From Rhizobiaceae bacterium (GTDB lineage: Bacteria > Pseudomonadota > Alphaproteobacteria > Rhizobiales > Rhizobiaceae), in assembly GCA_028279875.1 (NCBI GenBank), contig JANQMU010000103.1, forward strand, positions 1-52,959: DNA of 52,959 nucleotides, in the 5' to 3' direction. The position numbers and the translations under genes were made by a program. Under the pieces are notes generated by a model. That model had not been told where the DNA came from. It was given only the letters and a program-made list of their open reading frames with translations, and did no database searches. Positions 24,030-33,602 of this stretch are shown here, piece after piece; within the stretch, counting starts at the first letter, position 1, and the number at the start of each line of letters is the position of its first letter.

Positions 24030-25226
24030 TCAGCGTGGCCTGACGGGTCTGAAGGCGATTCGACCGATGGCCAGTCCGACATAGAGAACGAAGAAGACTG
24101 CCAGGCTGTAGGCGAAGCCGTTGGCCCCCACCATATCCATGGCCAATCCGATCGTTTGCGGCCCGATCAGCATGCCGATGGCGTAGCAGAATACGAAGGC
24201 GGCATTGGCCGAGGCCAGATCGCCGTCGACCAGTTTCGAGCCGAGATGGGCCAGCCCCACCGTGTAGAGGCCTGCGACGACCGCGCCCCAGACAAACAGG
24301 ACGCCGGCCAGAAGCCACCAGTGCGACGACAGGAGCGGCAGCAGCAGGCATCCGAGCAGGCCTGTCGCCGCGCAGAAGAACAGCAGGATACGGCGATCGC
24401 CGATGCGGTCCGACAGAAGGCCGAGCGGGATCTGGAAGAGGACATTGCCGAGGCCGATCATCGTCAGAAGCAGCGCGCCATCGGATTCGCTGAAACCGAT
24501 CTGGCTGGAAAACACCGGAAACAGCGCAAATCCGCCGGATTCGACCGCCCCGAACACGAACACGGCGGCGGTTGCCGTTGGAAGCAGGAAAACGAATTTC
24601 AGGAACGGCCCGCTCGGACGGTTGATGATCACCGGACTTTCGCGGCGGGCCAGGATGACGGGAACCGATGCAGCGGCGATGATCGTGGCGCCGACCGCAA
24701 AAGGCAGCACGCCGTCGCTGCCCAGTAGCGAAAACAGCAGGGGGCCGGTGGCAAAACCGAGGGAGAGGACCGTCGCATAAACGCCGAGAATGAATCCCCG
24801 CCGGGCGGGTGGCGCGGCTGCATTGATCCAGAATTCCGACAGGATGAACAGCACCGTTATGGCGCCGTGGAATGTCACGCGCAGGGGAAACCAGATCCAG
24901 AAATGCGGCGCCCAGAAAAATCCGATGGCCGAGGCCGCCGCAACGGCAATCGCCACCAGCATGGTATCGGCGACGCCGAAACGCTGAGCCAGCCTAGTGG
25001 AAATGGGCGCGACGGCAATCGATGCGATTCCCGCCATGGCGGAATTGAGGCCGATCATCGTGGCGGAGATGCCGGCCTTCTGCAGAACCACGCTCAGCAG
25101 CGACAGCCCGAGACCGAGCGCGATGCCGACGGCGCTGATTGCCGCTATGGCCGCTGAAAGAGAGAGCCACGGGATCGGCCTGTCCGGGTGGTGGCCAACG
25201 ACGCGCTCTGACGGTTGCGTGTCCAT
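24030..25226 (-). CDS. Major facilitator superfamily transporter
   Basis: Twelve-helix inner-membrane transporter of 398 residues. The first half starts with a cytoplasmic tail of about 18 residues and helix LSLSAAIAAISAVGIALGLG. The MFS loop 2-3 signature is modified, and the second-half signature LGLLSDRIGDRRILLFF (G-x-x-x-D-R-x-G-x-R) is clear near residue 270. It resembles the YcaD-like branch, but the substrate is unknown. It ends 128 bp before the rpmG start and starts 15 bp after the Nudix stop, so it is probably co-transcribed with the Nudix gene. Confidence 0.88.
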   Translation of the reverse strand: MDTQPSERVVGHHPDRPIPWLSLSAAIAAISAVGIALGLGLSLLSVVLQKAGISATMIGLNSAMAGIASIAVAPISTRLAQRFGVADTMLVAIAVAAASAIGFFWAPHFWIWFPLRVTFHGAITVLFILSEFWINAAAPPARRGFILGVYATVLSLGFATGPLLFSLLGSDGVLPFAVGATIIAAASVPVILARRESPVIINRPSGPFLKFVFLLPTATAAVFVFGAVESGGFALFPVFSSQIGFSESDGALLLTMIGLGNVLFQIPLGLLSDRIGDRRILLFFCAATGLLGCLLLPLLSSHWWLLAGVLFVWGAVVAGLYTVGLAHLGSKLVDGDLASANAAFVFCYAIGMLIGPQTIGLAMDMVGANGFAYSLAVFFVLYVGLAIGRIAFRPVRPR

Positions 25227-25241
25227 CGGCTGCCTGTCGAC

Positions 25242-25994
25242 CTACAGGACTTCGCGTGTGTATTGCCCGTATCGGGCGTGGAAAAAGGGCACGGGGCGGC
25301 CAAAGGGAAGCGTCGAGTCACGGGCAAGTTCCCGGTCAAGATGTTCGATGATCGCTCGCGTGATGCGCGGCATCGAGATCGAATCGGCCTGTGACGGCCT
25401 CACCCATTTGAGGTCGAGCAGTTCGTTGCTGGATTCGGCGTCGGTCTGATCGACTTCGTCGCGAAAACAGGCAAAGAAACGGGTGTCGAACCGGCGTTTC
25501 TGATAGGGCGGTGTCACCGCCCGGGCGATATATCGCAGGGGCGACAAGCGCGGCGCCAGGCCGCGCTCGGCAAAGGCCCTCCAGCTTTTCTGCCGGCTGG
25601 GTCTGCCGTGTCCGGCAATGAAGATCCCGACTTCCTCGTGGGTCTCCCGGACGGCGGCGATGGCCAGCGCCCGGGCGCGGATTTCGGTGGCGGGACTGGC
25701 CATTTTTTGCATCAGTTTGCGGGTGACGGCTGTATCCAGATCGTCGGACACCGGCACGCGGCCGTCATCCTTGTCGCGGCGGCCGCCGGGAAAGACGTAA
25801 GTATCAGGCATGAAGGCATGGGCCTGGTGGCGCTTGCCCATCAGAAGGGCGGGTTCGCCGCCCGACCGGTCGATGAGGATCAGGGTCGACGCATCTTTCG
25901 GGCGCAGCAGGGGGTGTCCGACCTCCTCCGGTGCAAAAGGAGCTGGGTCGACGGCCCGGGGATGCCGTGTGGCTGGATCGTCCTTGTCGCTCAT
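25242..25994 (-). CDS. Nudix hydrolase with split Nudix box (NUDT19-like)
   Basis: Pyrophosphohydrolase of 250 residues. The first strand and glycine pair are in YVFPGGRRDKDD, and the catalytic helix is VRETHEEVGI (RE-x2-EE-x-G core). About 40 residues separate the two where a classical Nudix box has only a handful, as in the NUDT19/RP2p group that hydrolyses CoA or CoA esters. The C-terminal half has YIARAVTPPYQKRRFDTRFF, a substrate-side motif of that group. It is cytoplasmic. Neighbours give no further hint. The family is firm; CoA as substrate is only suggested by the split box. Confidence 0.88.
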   Translation of the reverse strand: MSDKDDPATRHPRAVDPAPFAPEEVGHPLLRPKDASTLILIDRSGGEPALLMGKRHQAHAFMPDTYVFPGGRRDKDDGRVPVSDDLDTAVTRKLMQKMASPATEIRARALAIAAVRETHEEVGIFIAGHGRPSRQKSWRAFAERGLAPRLSPLRYIARAVTPPYQKRRFDTRFFACFRDEVDQTDAESSNELLDLKWVRPSQADSISMPRITRAIIEHLDRELARDSTLPFGRPVPFFHARYGQYTREVL

Positions 25995-26110
25995 GCCTGT
26001 GTTTCAGTCCCGAGAGTGTCTGCCGGTCATATCAGCACATATTCCATGTGAATGACACTTTCCAGACATCGACTCGCGATCGCCCGATTTCGTTGGGGAG
26101 GGGGCTTTGC

Positions 26111-26548
26111 TCAGTCCGGGCGAACCATCTCCGCTTCACCCTCCTGACCGCCGAATCCGTGCATGTAATTGGCCCATTGCAGGCCGATCACCGCGCCTTT
26201 GGTCGGCTGCATCATCGCGACCGCCATGATGATGGTCATCGGTGTCCAGATCGCCAGATGCTGCCAGCTGTTGAGTGTCACCATCCGCTCTGCCATCAGA
26301 TAGGCGCCGACGACGATGTGGCCGACGACGAAGATAACGAGGTAGGGCGGCAGGTCGTCGGCGCGCTGGTGGTGCAGGCTTTCATTGCACCTGTCGCAAT
26401 GGTCCACCGGTTTGAGGAAACTCCGGAACAGGCGTCCTTCACCGCAGTGCGGGCAGCGACCCGACCAGCCGCGCCGTATCGCACCCCATATATCGCGCGG
26501 CTCGCGCTTCGTTGCCGGATGGCCCTCGATGGAATCAGGCATTGCCAT
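26111..26548 (-). CDS. DUF983 family zinc-ribbon membrane protein
   Basis: Protein of 145 residues with an N-terminal zinc ribbon, CPHCGEGRLF and CDRCNE, followed by two transmembrane helices (about residues 68-90 and 98-118). This is the DUF983 architecture. Function unknown; some relatives sit near cytochrome oxidase genes. It starts 5 bp after the rnr stop on the same strand, and that rnr-DUF983 pairing is common in Hyphomicrobiales. A 116-bp gap separates it from the Nudix gene. Confidence 0.9.
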   Translation of the reverse strand: MAMPDSIEGHPATKREPRDIWGAIRRGWSGRCPHCGEGRLFRSFLKPVDHCDRCNESLHHQRADDLPPYLVIFVVGHIVVGAYLMAERMVTLNSWQHLAIWTPMTIIMAVAMMQPTKGAVIGLQWANYMHGFGGQEGEAEMVRPD

Positions 26549-26553
26549 GCTGG

Positions 26554-28833
26554 TTATCCTCTGCGTTTTCTGCCGCGCCGCTTCGCGGTGCCGCGTTTTG
26601 CCTTGTGGAACGAGCGTGTGGCTGCGGCCAGCTTCTGCCCCTCGCTCAACATCTCAAATCGCAGGGCGCCGGCCAGCGGAATGGCCTCAGCCAGCCGGAC
26701 CTCGACCGAATCGCCGAGCTGATATCCCGTTCCCGATTTTTCGCCGACGAGCGAGTGATGTGTTTCGTCGTAGATATAATAGTCCAGTCCCAATGTGGAA
26801 ACCGGTACAAACCCGTCTGCGCCAAATTGTTGCAGGCTGACAAACAGCCCGGCCCTTGTGACACCCGAGATCCGGCCGTCGAAATCGTCACCGATCCTGC
26901 CGGCAAGATGATGGGCGACGAGGCGATCGACGGTATCGCGCTCGGCCGCCATGGCCCGCCGCTCGAAGGTCGAGATCTCGGCGGCGATCTCCTCGAGCGC
27001 GTCCTCCTCCTTTGCGGTGATTGCGCCGTCGCCAAGCGCCAGCGCGGCGACCAAGGCCCGATGGACGATCAGATCGGCATAACGCCGGATCGGCGATGTG
27101 AAATGCGCATATCTCTGCAGGTTCAGGCCGAAATGGCCGATATTGTCGGGGCTGTAGGCAGCCTGGCTCTGGGAGCGCAGGACCATCTCATTGACCATCG
27201 TCTCATACGGCTTGCCGCGGGCCTTTGCCAATACGCCGTTGAAACTGTTGGCGCGAAGCTGTCCTCCCCGGGCGAGGGCGATACCGAATGTCTTGAGGAA
27301 ATCGCGAAGCGCTTCTTGTTTGGCCAGCGATGGCGCCTCATGCACCCGGTAGATCAAGCGCTGGCGTTTTTTCTCCAGTGTTTCGGCGGCCGCGACATTG
27401 GCCTGGATCATGAACTCCTCGATCAGGCGGTGGGCTTCGAGACGCGGCGGGATGACGACCTTGTCGATCGTGCCGTCCTTCTTGAGCAGCAACCTGCGCT
27501 CGGGCATGTCGAGATCGAGCGGCTGCCGCCGGTCGCGACCGCGGGCGAGCACCTGGTAGGCGCTCCACAACGGGCGCAGGACAGGCTCAAGCATCGGCGC
27601 CGTCTGATCGTCCGGCGTTCCGTCGAAGGCCGCCTGCGCCTGTTCATAGGACAGCCGGGCAGCGCTTTTCATCATGATGCGATGGAATGTGTGGCCGACC
27701 TTGCGGCCCTCAGCGGAATAGACCATGCGGACCGCGAGCGCCGGGCGGTCGACGCCCTGCTTGAGGGAGCACAGATCATTGGAAATGCGCTCCGGCAGCA
27801 TCGGCACCACACGGTCGGGAAAATAGACCGAATTGCCGCGCTTCAGGGCCTCCCGGTCGAGCGTTGTGTCGGGGTGGACATAATGGGAAACATCGGCGAT
27901 CGCCACGATGACCACGACGCCGTCCGGATTGGCCGGATTGTCGTCCGGCGCAGCATGAACCGCATCGTCATGGTCCTTGGCATCGGACGGATCGATCGTG
28001 ATCAGCGGCAGCGCGCGCCAGTCTTCGCGTTTGCCGAGACGCACCGGTTTTGCCGATTTCGCCTCGGCGATCGCGGCCTCGGAAAACCGATGGGGAATGC
28101 CGTGGGCATGGATGGCGATCATCGAGATCGCCTTTTCGCCGGCCACCGATCCGATCACCGACCGGACCCGGCCACGCGGCATGCCGTAGCGGCCGTGGCG
28201 CGCCGCCTCGATCTCCACCAGGTCGCCGTCGCGGGCCTTGCCGACATCGTCGGGATCGACGACAAGCTCCTTGCCGCGCCGGTCGATCGGATCGATTCGT
28301 CCGGCGCCTCCCGGCATTGCGCGGAACACGCCCAGCGTCGTCCCGCGATTGCGGTCGATCACCTTCATGACCTTGCCAATGTGGGCCGGGCCGGTATCGC
28401 TTTGCGACGGCTGGATGCGGGCGAGAACCCGATCGCCAATGCCAGCCGCGGGCGAACGTTTGCGGCCGCCTGCGGCCTGGCGCTGGCGAATCAGCACCGC
28501 CGGTACGGCCGATCCCTCGTCGCGCCATTCGGAGGGCCGGCCGATCAGTGCGCCATCGGGCTCGCGGGTCGTGATATCGAGCACCATGACCGGCGGAAGA
28601 TCGCCCGGTCGCACCAATTGCTTGCGGCGCCGTTCCAGGAGGCCTTCATCCTCCAGTTCGCGCAGCAATTGTTTCAATTCAACACGGTCCGCGCCGCGGA
28701 CGGAAAACGCCTTGGCGATGTCGCGCTTCGAACTGCGCGACGGGTGTTCGGCGACAAACCGTATCAGCGTCTCGCGGTCCGGCAACCCGGTCGGCGGTTT
28801 GTCCGTGCGGCCGGGCTTGCGTCGTCTGGTCAA
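26554..28833 (-). CDS. rnr: Ribonuclease R
   Basis: Processive 3'-to-5' exoribonuclease of 759 residues that degrades structured RNA. It has an N-terminal winged helix (about 15-70), cold-shock type domains, and the RNB catalytic core with LITIDPSDAKDHDDAVHA, where the aspartates bind the two metals. Further on lie LEAHRLIEEFMIQANVAAAE and the motif SPIRRYADLIVHRAL. A C-terminal S1 domain (ISGVTRAGLFVSLQQFGADG) and a strongly basic tail end the protein. The start is a TTG at 28833, one base after the topA stop, so translation should be coupled to topA. A 779-residue open frame on the other strand of this gene is only its shadow. Confidence 0.95.
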   Translation of the reverse strand: MTRRRKPGRTDKPPTGLPDRETLIRFVAEHPSRSSKRDIAKAFSVRGADRVELKQLLRELEDEGLLERRRKQLVRPGDLPPVMVLDITTREPDGALIGRPSEWRDEGSAVPAVLIRQRQAAGGRKRSPAAGIGDRVLARIQPSQSDTGPAHIGKVMKVIDRNRGTTLGVFRAMPGGAGRIDPIDRRGKELVVDPDDVGKARDGDLVEIEAARHGRYGMPRGRVRSVIGSVAGEKAISMIAIHAHGIPHRFSEAAIAEAKSAKPVRLGKREDWRALPLITIDPSDAKDHDDAVHAAPDDNPANPDGVVVIVAIADVSHYVHPDTTLDREALKRGNSVYFPDRVVPMLPERISNDLCSLKQGVDRPALAVRMVYSAEGRKVGHTFHRIMMKSAARLSYEQAQAAFDGTPDDQTAPMLEPVLRPLWSAYQVLARGRDRRQPLDLDMPERRLLLKKDGTIDKVVIPPRLEAHRLIEEFMIQANVAAAETLEKKRQRLIYRVHEAPSLAKQEALRDFLKTFGIALARGGQLRANSFNGVLAKARGKPYETMVNEMVLRSQSQAAYSPDNIGHFGLNLQRYAHFTSPIRRYADLIVHRALVAALALGDGAITAKEEDALEEIAAEISTFERRAMAAERDTVDRLVAHHLAGRIGDDFDGRISGVTRAGLFVSLQQFGADGFVPVSTLGLDYYIYDETHHSLVGEKSGTGYQLGDSVEVRLAEAIPLAGALRFEMLSEGQKLAAATRSFHKAKRGTAKRRGRKRRG

Positions 28834-28834
28834 T

Positions 28835-31462
28835 TCAGTCTTCAGCCTTGACGGCTTTTGCCTTGCGCGTCCGCTTGGCGGGCGCCTTCTTTCTGGTGGT
28901 CTTCGGCTTGGCCTTCGCTCGGGCCTTGGTCTTGCCGGTGCCGCTTTTCGCCGCCTTGGCGGCGATCAGTTCGAGGGCCTTCTCGACGGTTATGGATTGC
29001 GGATCGGCGTCTTTCGGCAAGGTCGCATTGACCTTGCCCCAATTGACATAGGGGCCGTAGCGGCCGTCGCGAACCGTCATCGCGCCGCCGTCGGGATGCT
29101 CGCCCAGTTCCTTGATGGCGGCGGGTTTGGCGCGCCGGCCCGGACCCTTGGCGATCTTCTCCGCCAGCACCGTGACGGCCCGGTTCAGGCCGATGGAAAA
29201 GACGTCCTCGATGCTTTCCAGATTGGCATAGGTTCCGTCATTGAGCAGGAATGGACCGTAGCGGCCGAGGCCGGCGGAAATCATCTTGCCGGTTTCCGGA
29301 TGCGGGCCGACATCGCGCGGCAGGGACAGCAGCGCGATGGCCTTTTCATGGTCGATATCCTCCGGCTTCCAGCCCTTCGGCAGGCTTGAACGCTTGGCGC
29401 CCTTGCCTTCGCCGCGCTGGACATAGGGTCCGAACCGGCCGGTGCGCAGCGTGATGTCCTCGTCGGTCAAGGGGTCTTTTCCAAGGTCGCGGGGCTCGTT
29501 CGACGCGGCCGCGCCGTCGCTGGCCGCATCTGCCGACAGCTGCCTGGTGAAGCTGCAATCGGGATAGTTGGAACAGCCGACAAATGCGCCGTAGCGGCTG
29601 AGCTTGAGCGACAGGTTTCCGGTTCCGCATTTCGGGCAGAGGCGCGGATTGGAACCGTCCTCGCGCGGCGGAAAGACCAGCGGCGCCAGCTCTTCATTGA
29701 GCGCGTCGAGGACATTGGTGACCCGAAGTTCCTTGGTGCCCTCCAGATGGGTAAGGAACTCGGTCCAGAAATCGCGCAGGACATCCTTCCAGACCAGTTC
29801 GCCGGCGGAAATGCGGTCGAGCTTTTCCTCAAGACCGGCGGTAAAGTCGTATTCGACATAGCGCTCGAAGAAATTCTCCAGAAACGCCGTCACCAGCCGG
29901 CCTTTGGCCTCGGGGATGAGTTTGCGCTTGTCGATGGTCACATATTCGCGGTCGCGCAAGGTGGCGAGGGTTGCGGCATAGGTCGATGGCCGACCGATCC
30001 CGAGTTCTTCCATCTTTTTGATCAGCGAAGCTTCCGAGTAACGCGGCGGCGGTTCGGTGAAATGCTGCGTGGCGGCAATCTTCTCGCGGTCGAGTTTGTC
30101 CTGCGGGTCGATAGGCGGCAGTCGCTTGCCGTCGTCGTTGTCGTCCGATTGCTCGCCATCTTCTTTCTGGTCCGTATAGGCCGCGATGAAGCCGTCGAAG
30201 CGGATCACCGAACCATTGGCGCGCAGGCCGGCATGGTTTGGACCGTTTCGGGCGGAGATCTCCACTGTCGTCCGCTCGATTTCCGCCGGGGCCATCTGGC
30301 TGGCGATGGCGCGCTTCCAGATCAGATCGTAGAGGCGGAACTGATCGGCATCGAGGAATTGTTTGACGCTGTCGGGAGAACGCCTGAAGTCGGTCGGACG
30401 GATTGCCTCATGGGCTTCCTGAGCGTTTTTGGCCTTGGTGGCGTAGTGGCGTGCCTTTTCCGGACGGTAGCGCTCGCCGAACTGCTCGGCAATCGCGATC
30501 CGGGCGCCGTCAATGGCCTCCGGGGCCATCTGGACACCGTCGGTTCGCATATAAGTGATGAGGCCGGCCGTTTCACCGCCGATATCGACCCCCTCATAGA
30601 GCCTTTGCGCAACCTGCATGGTGCGCGAGGCGTTGAAGCCGAGCTTCGAAGATGCCGCCTGTTGCAGGGTCGAAGTGGTGAAAGGCGGCGAGGGATGGCG
30701 CTTGGTCGGCTTGGCCTCGACGCTTTCGGCGACGAAGCTGGCGCCGTCCAGCATCTCCTTGAGGTGAGCGGCATGATCGGCATTGCCGATCGACATCTTC
30801 TGGACCTTGTGGTCGTTGGCGCTGACCAGCCGGGCCTCGAAGCCGTCGCCGCGCGGGGTCTTCAGATGGGCGACGATCTGCCAGTATTCCTCGGAAACGA
30901 ACCGTTCGATCTCGGCTTCCCGGTCGCACACCAAACGCAGCGCCACCGACTGGACCCGGCCGGCCGAGCGGGCACCAGGCAGTTTGCGCCATAGAACCGG
31001 AGACAGGTTGAAGCCGACCAGATAGTCCAGCGCACGGCGGGCGAGATAGGCCTCGACCAGCGGTTCGTCGATGTCACGCGGATGGGCCATGGCCTCTAGG
31101 ACGGCCTTCTTGGTAATGGCATTGAACACCACGCGCTTGACCGGCTTGTCACCAAGCACGCCGCGCTTGGCGCGCAGGACCTCGAGCACATGCCAGGAAA
31201 TCGCCTCACCCTCGCGATCGGGGTCTGTTGCCAGAAACAGCCCGTCGGATTTCTTCAGCGCATCGGAGATTTCCTTCAGGCGCTTGTTGGAGGCGGTGTC
31301 GACCTGCCAGGTCATGTCAAAGTCTTCATCCGGCTTGACGGAGCCGTCCTTGGCCGGGAGGTCGCGCACATGCCCGAAGGAGGCGAGCACCTTGTATCCG
31401 GGGCCCAGATATTTGTTGATGGTCTTGGCTTTGGCAGGGGATTCAACAACAACGACGTTCAT
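28835..31462 (-). CDS. topA: DNA topoisomerase I
   Basis: Type IA topoisomerase of 875 residues that relaxes negative supercoils. The TOPRIM domain begins MNVVVVESPAKAKTINKYLG, with DPDREGEAISWHVLE as acidic motif. The active-site tyrosine lies in GLITYMRTDGVQMAPEAI. A four-cysteine zinc ribbon LCPKCGTGNL...VGCSNYPDCSF is followed by repeated C-terminal G-R-(Y/F)-G-P-(Y/F) units and a Lys/Ala-rich tail of about 40 residues for DNA contact. The frame is open to 31501, but the ATG at 31462 gives the family's exact start. rnr follows one base after its stop. Confidence 0.97.
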   Translation of the reverse strand: MNVVVVESPAKAKTINKYLGPGYKVLASFGHVRDLPAKDGSVKPDEDFDMTWQVDTASNKRLKEISDALKKSDGLFLATDPDREGEAISWHVLEVLRAKRGVLGDKPVKRVVFNAITKKAVLEAMAHPRDIDEPLVEAYLARRALDYLVGFNLSPVLWRKLPGARSAGRVQSVALRLVCDREAEIERFVSEEYWQIVAHLKTPRGDGFEARLVSANDHKVQKMSIGNADHAAHLKEMLDGASFVAESVEAKPTKRHPSPPFTTSTLQQAASSKLGFNASRTMQVAQRLYEGVDIGGETAGLITYMRTDGVQMAPEAIDGARIAIAEQFGERYRPEKARHYATKAKNAQEAHEAIRPTDFRRSPDSVKQFLDADQFRLYDLIWKRAIASQMAPAEIERTTVEISARNGPNHAGLRANGSVIRFDGFIAAYTDQKEDGEQSDDNDDGKRLPPIDPQDKLDREKIAATQHFTEPPPRYSEASLIKKMEELGIGRPSTYAATLATLRDREYVTIDKRKLIPEAKGRLVTAFLENFFERYVEYDFTAGLEEKLDRISAGELVWKDVLRDFWTEFLTHLEGTKELRVTNVLDALNEELAPLVFPPREDGSNPRLCPKCGTGNLSLKLSRYGAFVGCSNYPDCSFTRQLSADAASDGAAASNEPRDLGKDPLTDEDITLRTGRFGPYVQRGEGKGAKRSSLPKGWKPEDIDHEKAIALLSLPRDVGPHPETGKMISAGLGRYGPFLLNDGTYANLESIEDVFSIGLNRAVTVLAEKIAKGPGRRAKPAAIKELGEHPDGGAMTVRDGRYGPYVNWGKVNATLPKDADPQSITVEKALELIAAKAAKSGTGKTKARAKAKPKTTRKKAPAKRTRKAKAVKAED

Positions 31463-31685
31463 ATAATCACTCTGATTGGGTGCCCGTCGGGCGGCCGTCA
31501 AACCGGGCCGGATCGTGGGCGGGCAGTGAATTCAAGCCCCGAAATGAACATCCGATGGCTGCGGGTCAAGGTCTAGGTGGTGAAATTTTCCGGTCATAAC
31601 ATGAATGCAACACTCTATTTCGCGCTTCCTTAAGCCTTTGTTTATAACCGTTTATGGATATCGCCCGAGCAGTTGCTGCCAATCG

Positions 31686-31714
31686 ATACCTTTTGCCGGC
31701 CTGTCGAATGTCAA
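31686..31714 (-). promoter_or_regulatory. Candidate promoter of the topA-rnr-DUF983 operon
   Basis: On the minus strand TTGACA (31714-31709) and AGGTAT (31691-31686) are separated by 17 bp. The -35 is perfect, the -10 poor, and the leader would be about 220 nt, so this is only a candidate. Confidence 0.35.
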
Positions 31715-31757
31715 CAGACATCATGCAGGCGGCAAGCGCGGCGAAACCAAATCGGAC

Positions 31758-31777
31758 GATCGGTATCTCGACCGATC
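31758..31777 (-). terminator. Probable terminator of dprA
   Basis: GATCGGT-ATCTCG-ACCGATC is a perfect 7-bp stem placed just after the dprA stop codon. On the minus strand it is followed by GTCCGATTTGGTTTCG, a weak T-tract. Confidence 0.45.
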
Positions 31778-31779
31778 CG

Positions 31780-32937
31780 TTACGTGACCGGCGGTTTTGA
31801 GACCATTCCACCCGGATGCCGTTCAAGTCTTCCGGCAAGGTCCAGTTCCAGCAAGACGAGATAGACTTCCGATGGCGGCAAATCGGTATGGCGAATGATG
31901 TCGTCAATGTCCACCGGCGTCGGTCCGAGCGCATCGGCAATGCGTGTTCGGTCGTCCTGCGAGACCGAAACCACGGTGTCGGCTTCTGGATCTTCAGCGT
32001 CTTCCGGTTCGGCAAAGTTCAGTTCGCCTTGGGGACCACCGGTCAGCGGTGCCAGCGCCTGCAGGATATCGTCCGCACCGGTCGTCAGGATGGCGCCATC
32101 CTTGATGAGATCATTGGTGCCCTTGGCGCGCGGGTCCATGGGCGAGCCTGGAACCGCGAATACCAGGCGGCCCAACTCGCCGGCCAGCCGGGCGGAAATC
32201 AGCGATCCGGACTTCCTGGCGGCCTCAACCACGACCAGACCAAGTCCAAGGCCGGCGACGATCCGGTTGCGCCGCGGAAAGTCGCGGGCCCGCGGTTCCC
32301 ATCCAAACGGCATTTCGCTGACCGCAGCACCCTGTCCGCCGTCGCAGATGTCGCCGAGGAGATCGATATTCTGCGGCGGGTAGGGACGGTCGAGACCGCC
32401 GGCCATGACGGCAATGGTTCCGGTGGTCAGTGCTGCCGAGTGGGCGGCAGCATCAATCCCGCGGGCAAGGCCGGAGGTGACGGAATAGCCGGCACTGCCG
32501 ACACCGGCGGCGAGGCCATGGGTGATCTTGCGGCCGGTGACGGAGGCGTTGCGCGAGCCGACAATGGAGACGGACGGTTTTTGCAGAACGGCCGGATCGC
32601 CGCGCATGGCGAGAACCGGCGGGGCGGCATCGGTCCAGCGAAGCGCCGGGGGATAGTCGGGTTCGCATGATGCGATCAGCCGACATCCGAGTTGCCTGGC
32701 CCGGGCGAGTTCCCGTTCGGCATCCTCGATGCTGCACAGGCGAACGGAGCGCCCGGCGCCACCGCGCCGTGACAGTTCGGGCAGGGCGTCAAGCGCGGCA
32801 TCCGCCGAACCGAACCGGGCGATCAGATTGTCAAATGTCACCGGACCGACATTCTCGCAACGAGCCAGGCGCAGCCAGGACAGCCGCTGTTGGTCGGTCA
32901 GCGGCTTGTCATGACGGGAACCCGCCACTCCGGTCAT
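31780..32937 (-). CDS. dprA: DNA-processing protein DprA
   Basis: Single-strand DNA-binding RecA loader of natural transformation, 385 residues. An N-terminal SAM-like domain precedes the Rossmann DprA core with SIVGSRNASVTGRKI, VTSGLARGIDAAAH, IAVMAGGLDRPYPPQN and SEMPFGWEPRARDFPRRNRI. A C-terminal winged helix follows (about 325-385, RTRIADALGPTPVDIDDII). The start ATG at 32937 overlaps the plsY stop by 4 bp (ATGA), and that coupling supports the choice; an apparent longer frame reaching 33585 is only out-of-frame plsY. No other competence genes are in the window, so a general recombination role is as likely as natural competence. Confidence 0.95.
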   Translation of the reverse strand: MTGVAGSRHDKPLTDQQRLSWLRLARCENVGPVTFDNLIARFGSADAALDALPELSRRGGAGRSVRLCSIEDAERELARARQLGCRLIASCEPDYPPALRWTDAAPPVLAMRGDPAVLQKPSVSIVGSRNASVTGRKITHGLAAGVGSAGYSVTSGLARGIDAAAHSAALTTGTIAVMAGGLDRPYPPQNIDLLGDICDGGQGAAVSEMPFGWEPRARDFPRRNRIVAGLGLGLVVVEAARKSGSLISARLAGELGRLVFAVPGSPMDPRAKGTNDLIKDGAILTTGADDILQALAPLTGGPQGELNFAEPEDAEDPEADTVVSVSQDDRTRIADALGPTPVDIDDIIRHTDLPPSEVYLVLLELDLAGRLERHPGGMVSKPPVT

Positions 32938-33548
32938 TCGTTCCCGCCGATGCGGTTCTCCTGGCCCGACAGAAGACGCCCGATATTGGCACGATGCTTC
33001 CAGATCGTGATTGCGCTCATGACAGTCAGCAATTCGGCGATCTGGATATATCCAAGGACAAAGAGCGCGACCGGCACGACGATCGCCGCGATCAGGGCCG
33101 CCAGCGAGGAATATCGGCTGGCAAAGGCGACGAGCAGCCAGATGACGGCGAAAATCAGGAAACCGAGCGGCAGCAGGCCGAGCAGAACGCCGAGATAGGT
33201 CGCCACGCCCTTGCCGCCGCGGAATCTCAGCCAGACCGGATAGAGATGGCCGATAAAGGCGCCGAAACCGGCGATGACGGCAGGGTCCGGTCCATATCGC
33301 CCGGCGATCAGCACGGCGGCCGTTCCCTTGAGGGCGTCCAGCAGCAGCGTCGCGGCCGCCAACCCCTTGTTGCCGGTGCGCAGGACGTTGGTCGCGCCGA
33401 TATTGCCGGAGCCGATATTGCGCACATCGCCCAGGCCGGCCATGCGTGTCAGCAGCAGGCCGAACGGGACGGATCCCAGCAGATAGCCGAATAGCAGGGC
33501 GGTAGCGAAATAGGGCAGGCTCACCTGCCAGCTGATCGGGTCGGGCAC
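32934..33548 (-). CDS. plsY: Glycerol-3-phosphate acyltransferase PlsY
   Basis: Inner-membrane acyltransferase of 204 residues that uses acyl-phosphate to acylate glycerol-3-phosphate, the first step of phospholipid synthesis. There are five or more transmembrane segments and the three PlsY motifs: GSVPFGLLLTR, RNIGSGNIGATNVLR, and GHLYPVWLRFRGGKGVATYL. Translation is coupled to dprA. A good promoter (33603-33632) lies 55 bp upstream, so plsY-dprA form a transcription unit separate from pyrC. Confidence 0.96.
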   Translation of the reverse strand: MPDPISWQVSLPYFATALLFGYLLGSVPFGLLLTRMAGLGDVRNIGSGNIGATNVLRTGNKGLAAATLLLDALKGTAAVLIAGRYGPDPAVIAGFGAFIGHLYPVWLRFRGGKGVATYLGVLLGLLPLGFLIFAVIWLLVAFASRYSSLAALIAAIVVPVALFVLGYIQIAELLTVMSAITIWKHRANIGRLLSGQENRIGGNE

Positions 33549-33602
33549 TGAAAAGCCTCACATCTTCAATCGGAGCGCGACACACCGCGATCCGCTGTCC
33601 TC

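Larger units (their letters stand above)
31463..31779. other. Intergenic region between dprA stop and topA start
   Basis: These 317 bp hold no recognisable gene. The region contains a candidate topA promoter (31686-31714) and the dprA terminator hairpin (31758-31777). The AT-rich centre (about 31580-31670) also contains TTAAGCCTTTGTTTA, which resembles a CtrA half-site pair with one mismatch but is not claimed. Confidence 0.4.

Noticed and set aside
26512..28851. 779-codon open frame on the plus strand
   Set aside because: It lies fully antisense to rnr, which has clear RNB and S1 motifs; GC-rich codon bias keeps the opposite frame open.
32938..33585. Upstream extension of the dprA frame to 601 residues
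   Set aside because: This part is plsY read out of frame, and the ATG at 32937 overlaps the plsY stop in the usual coupled way.
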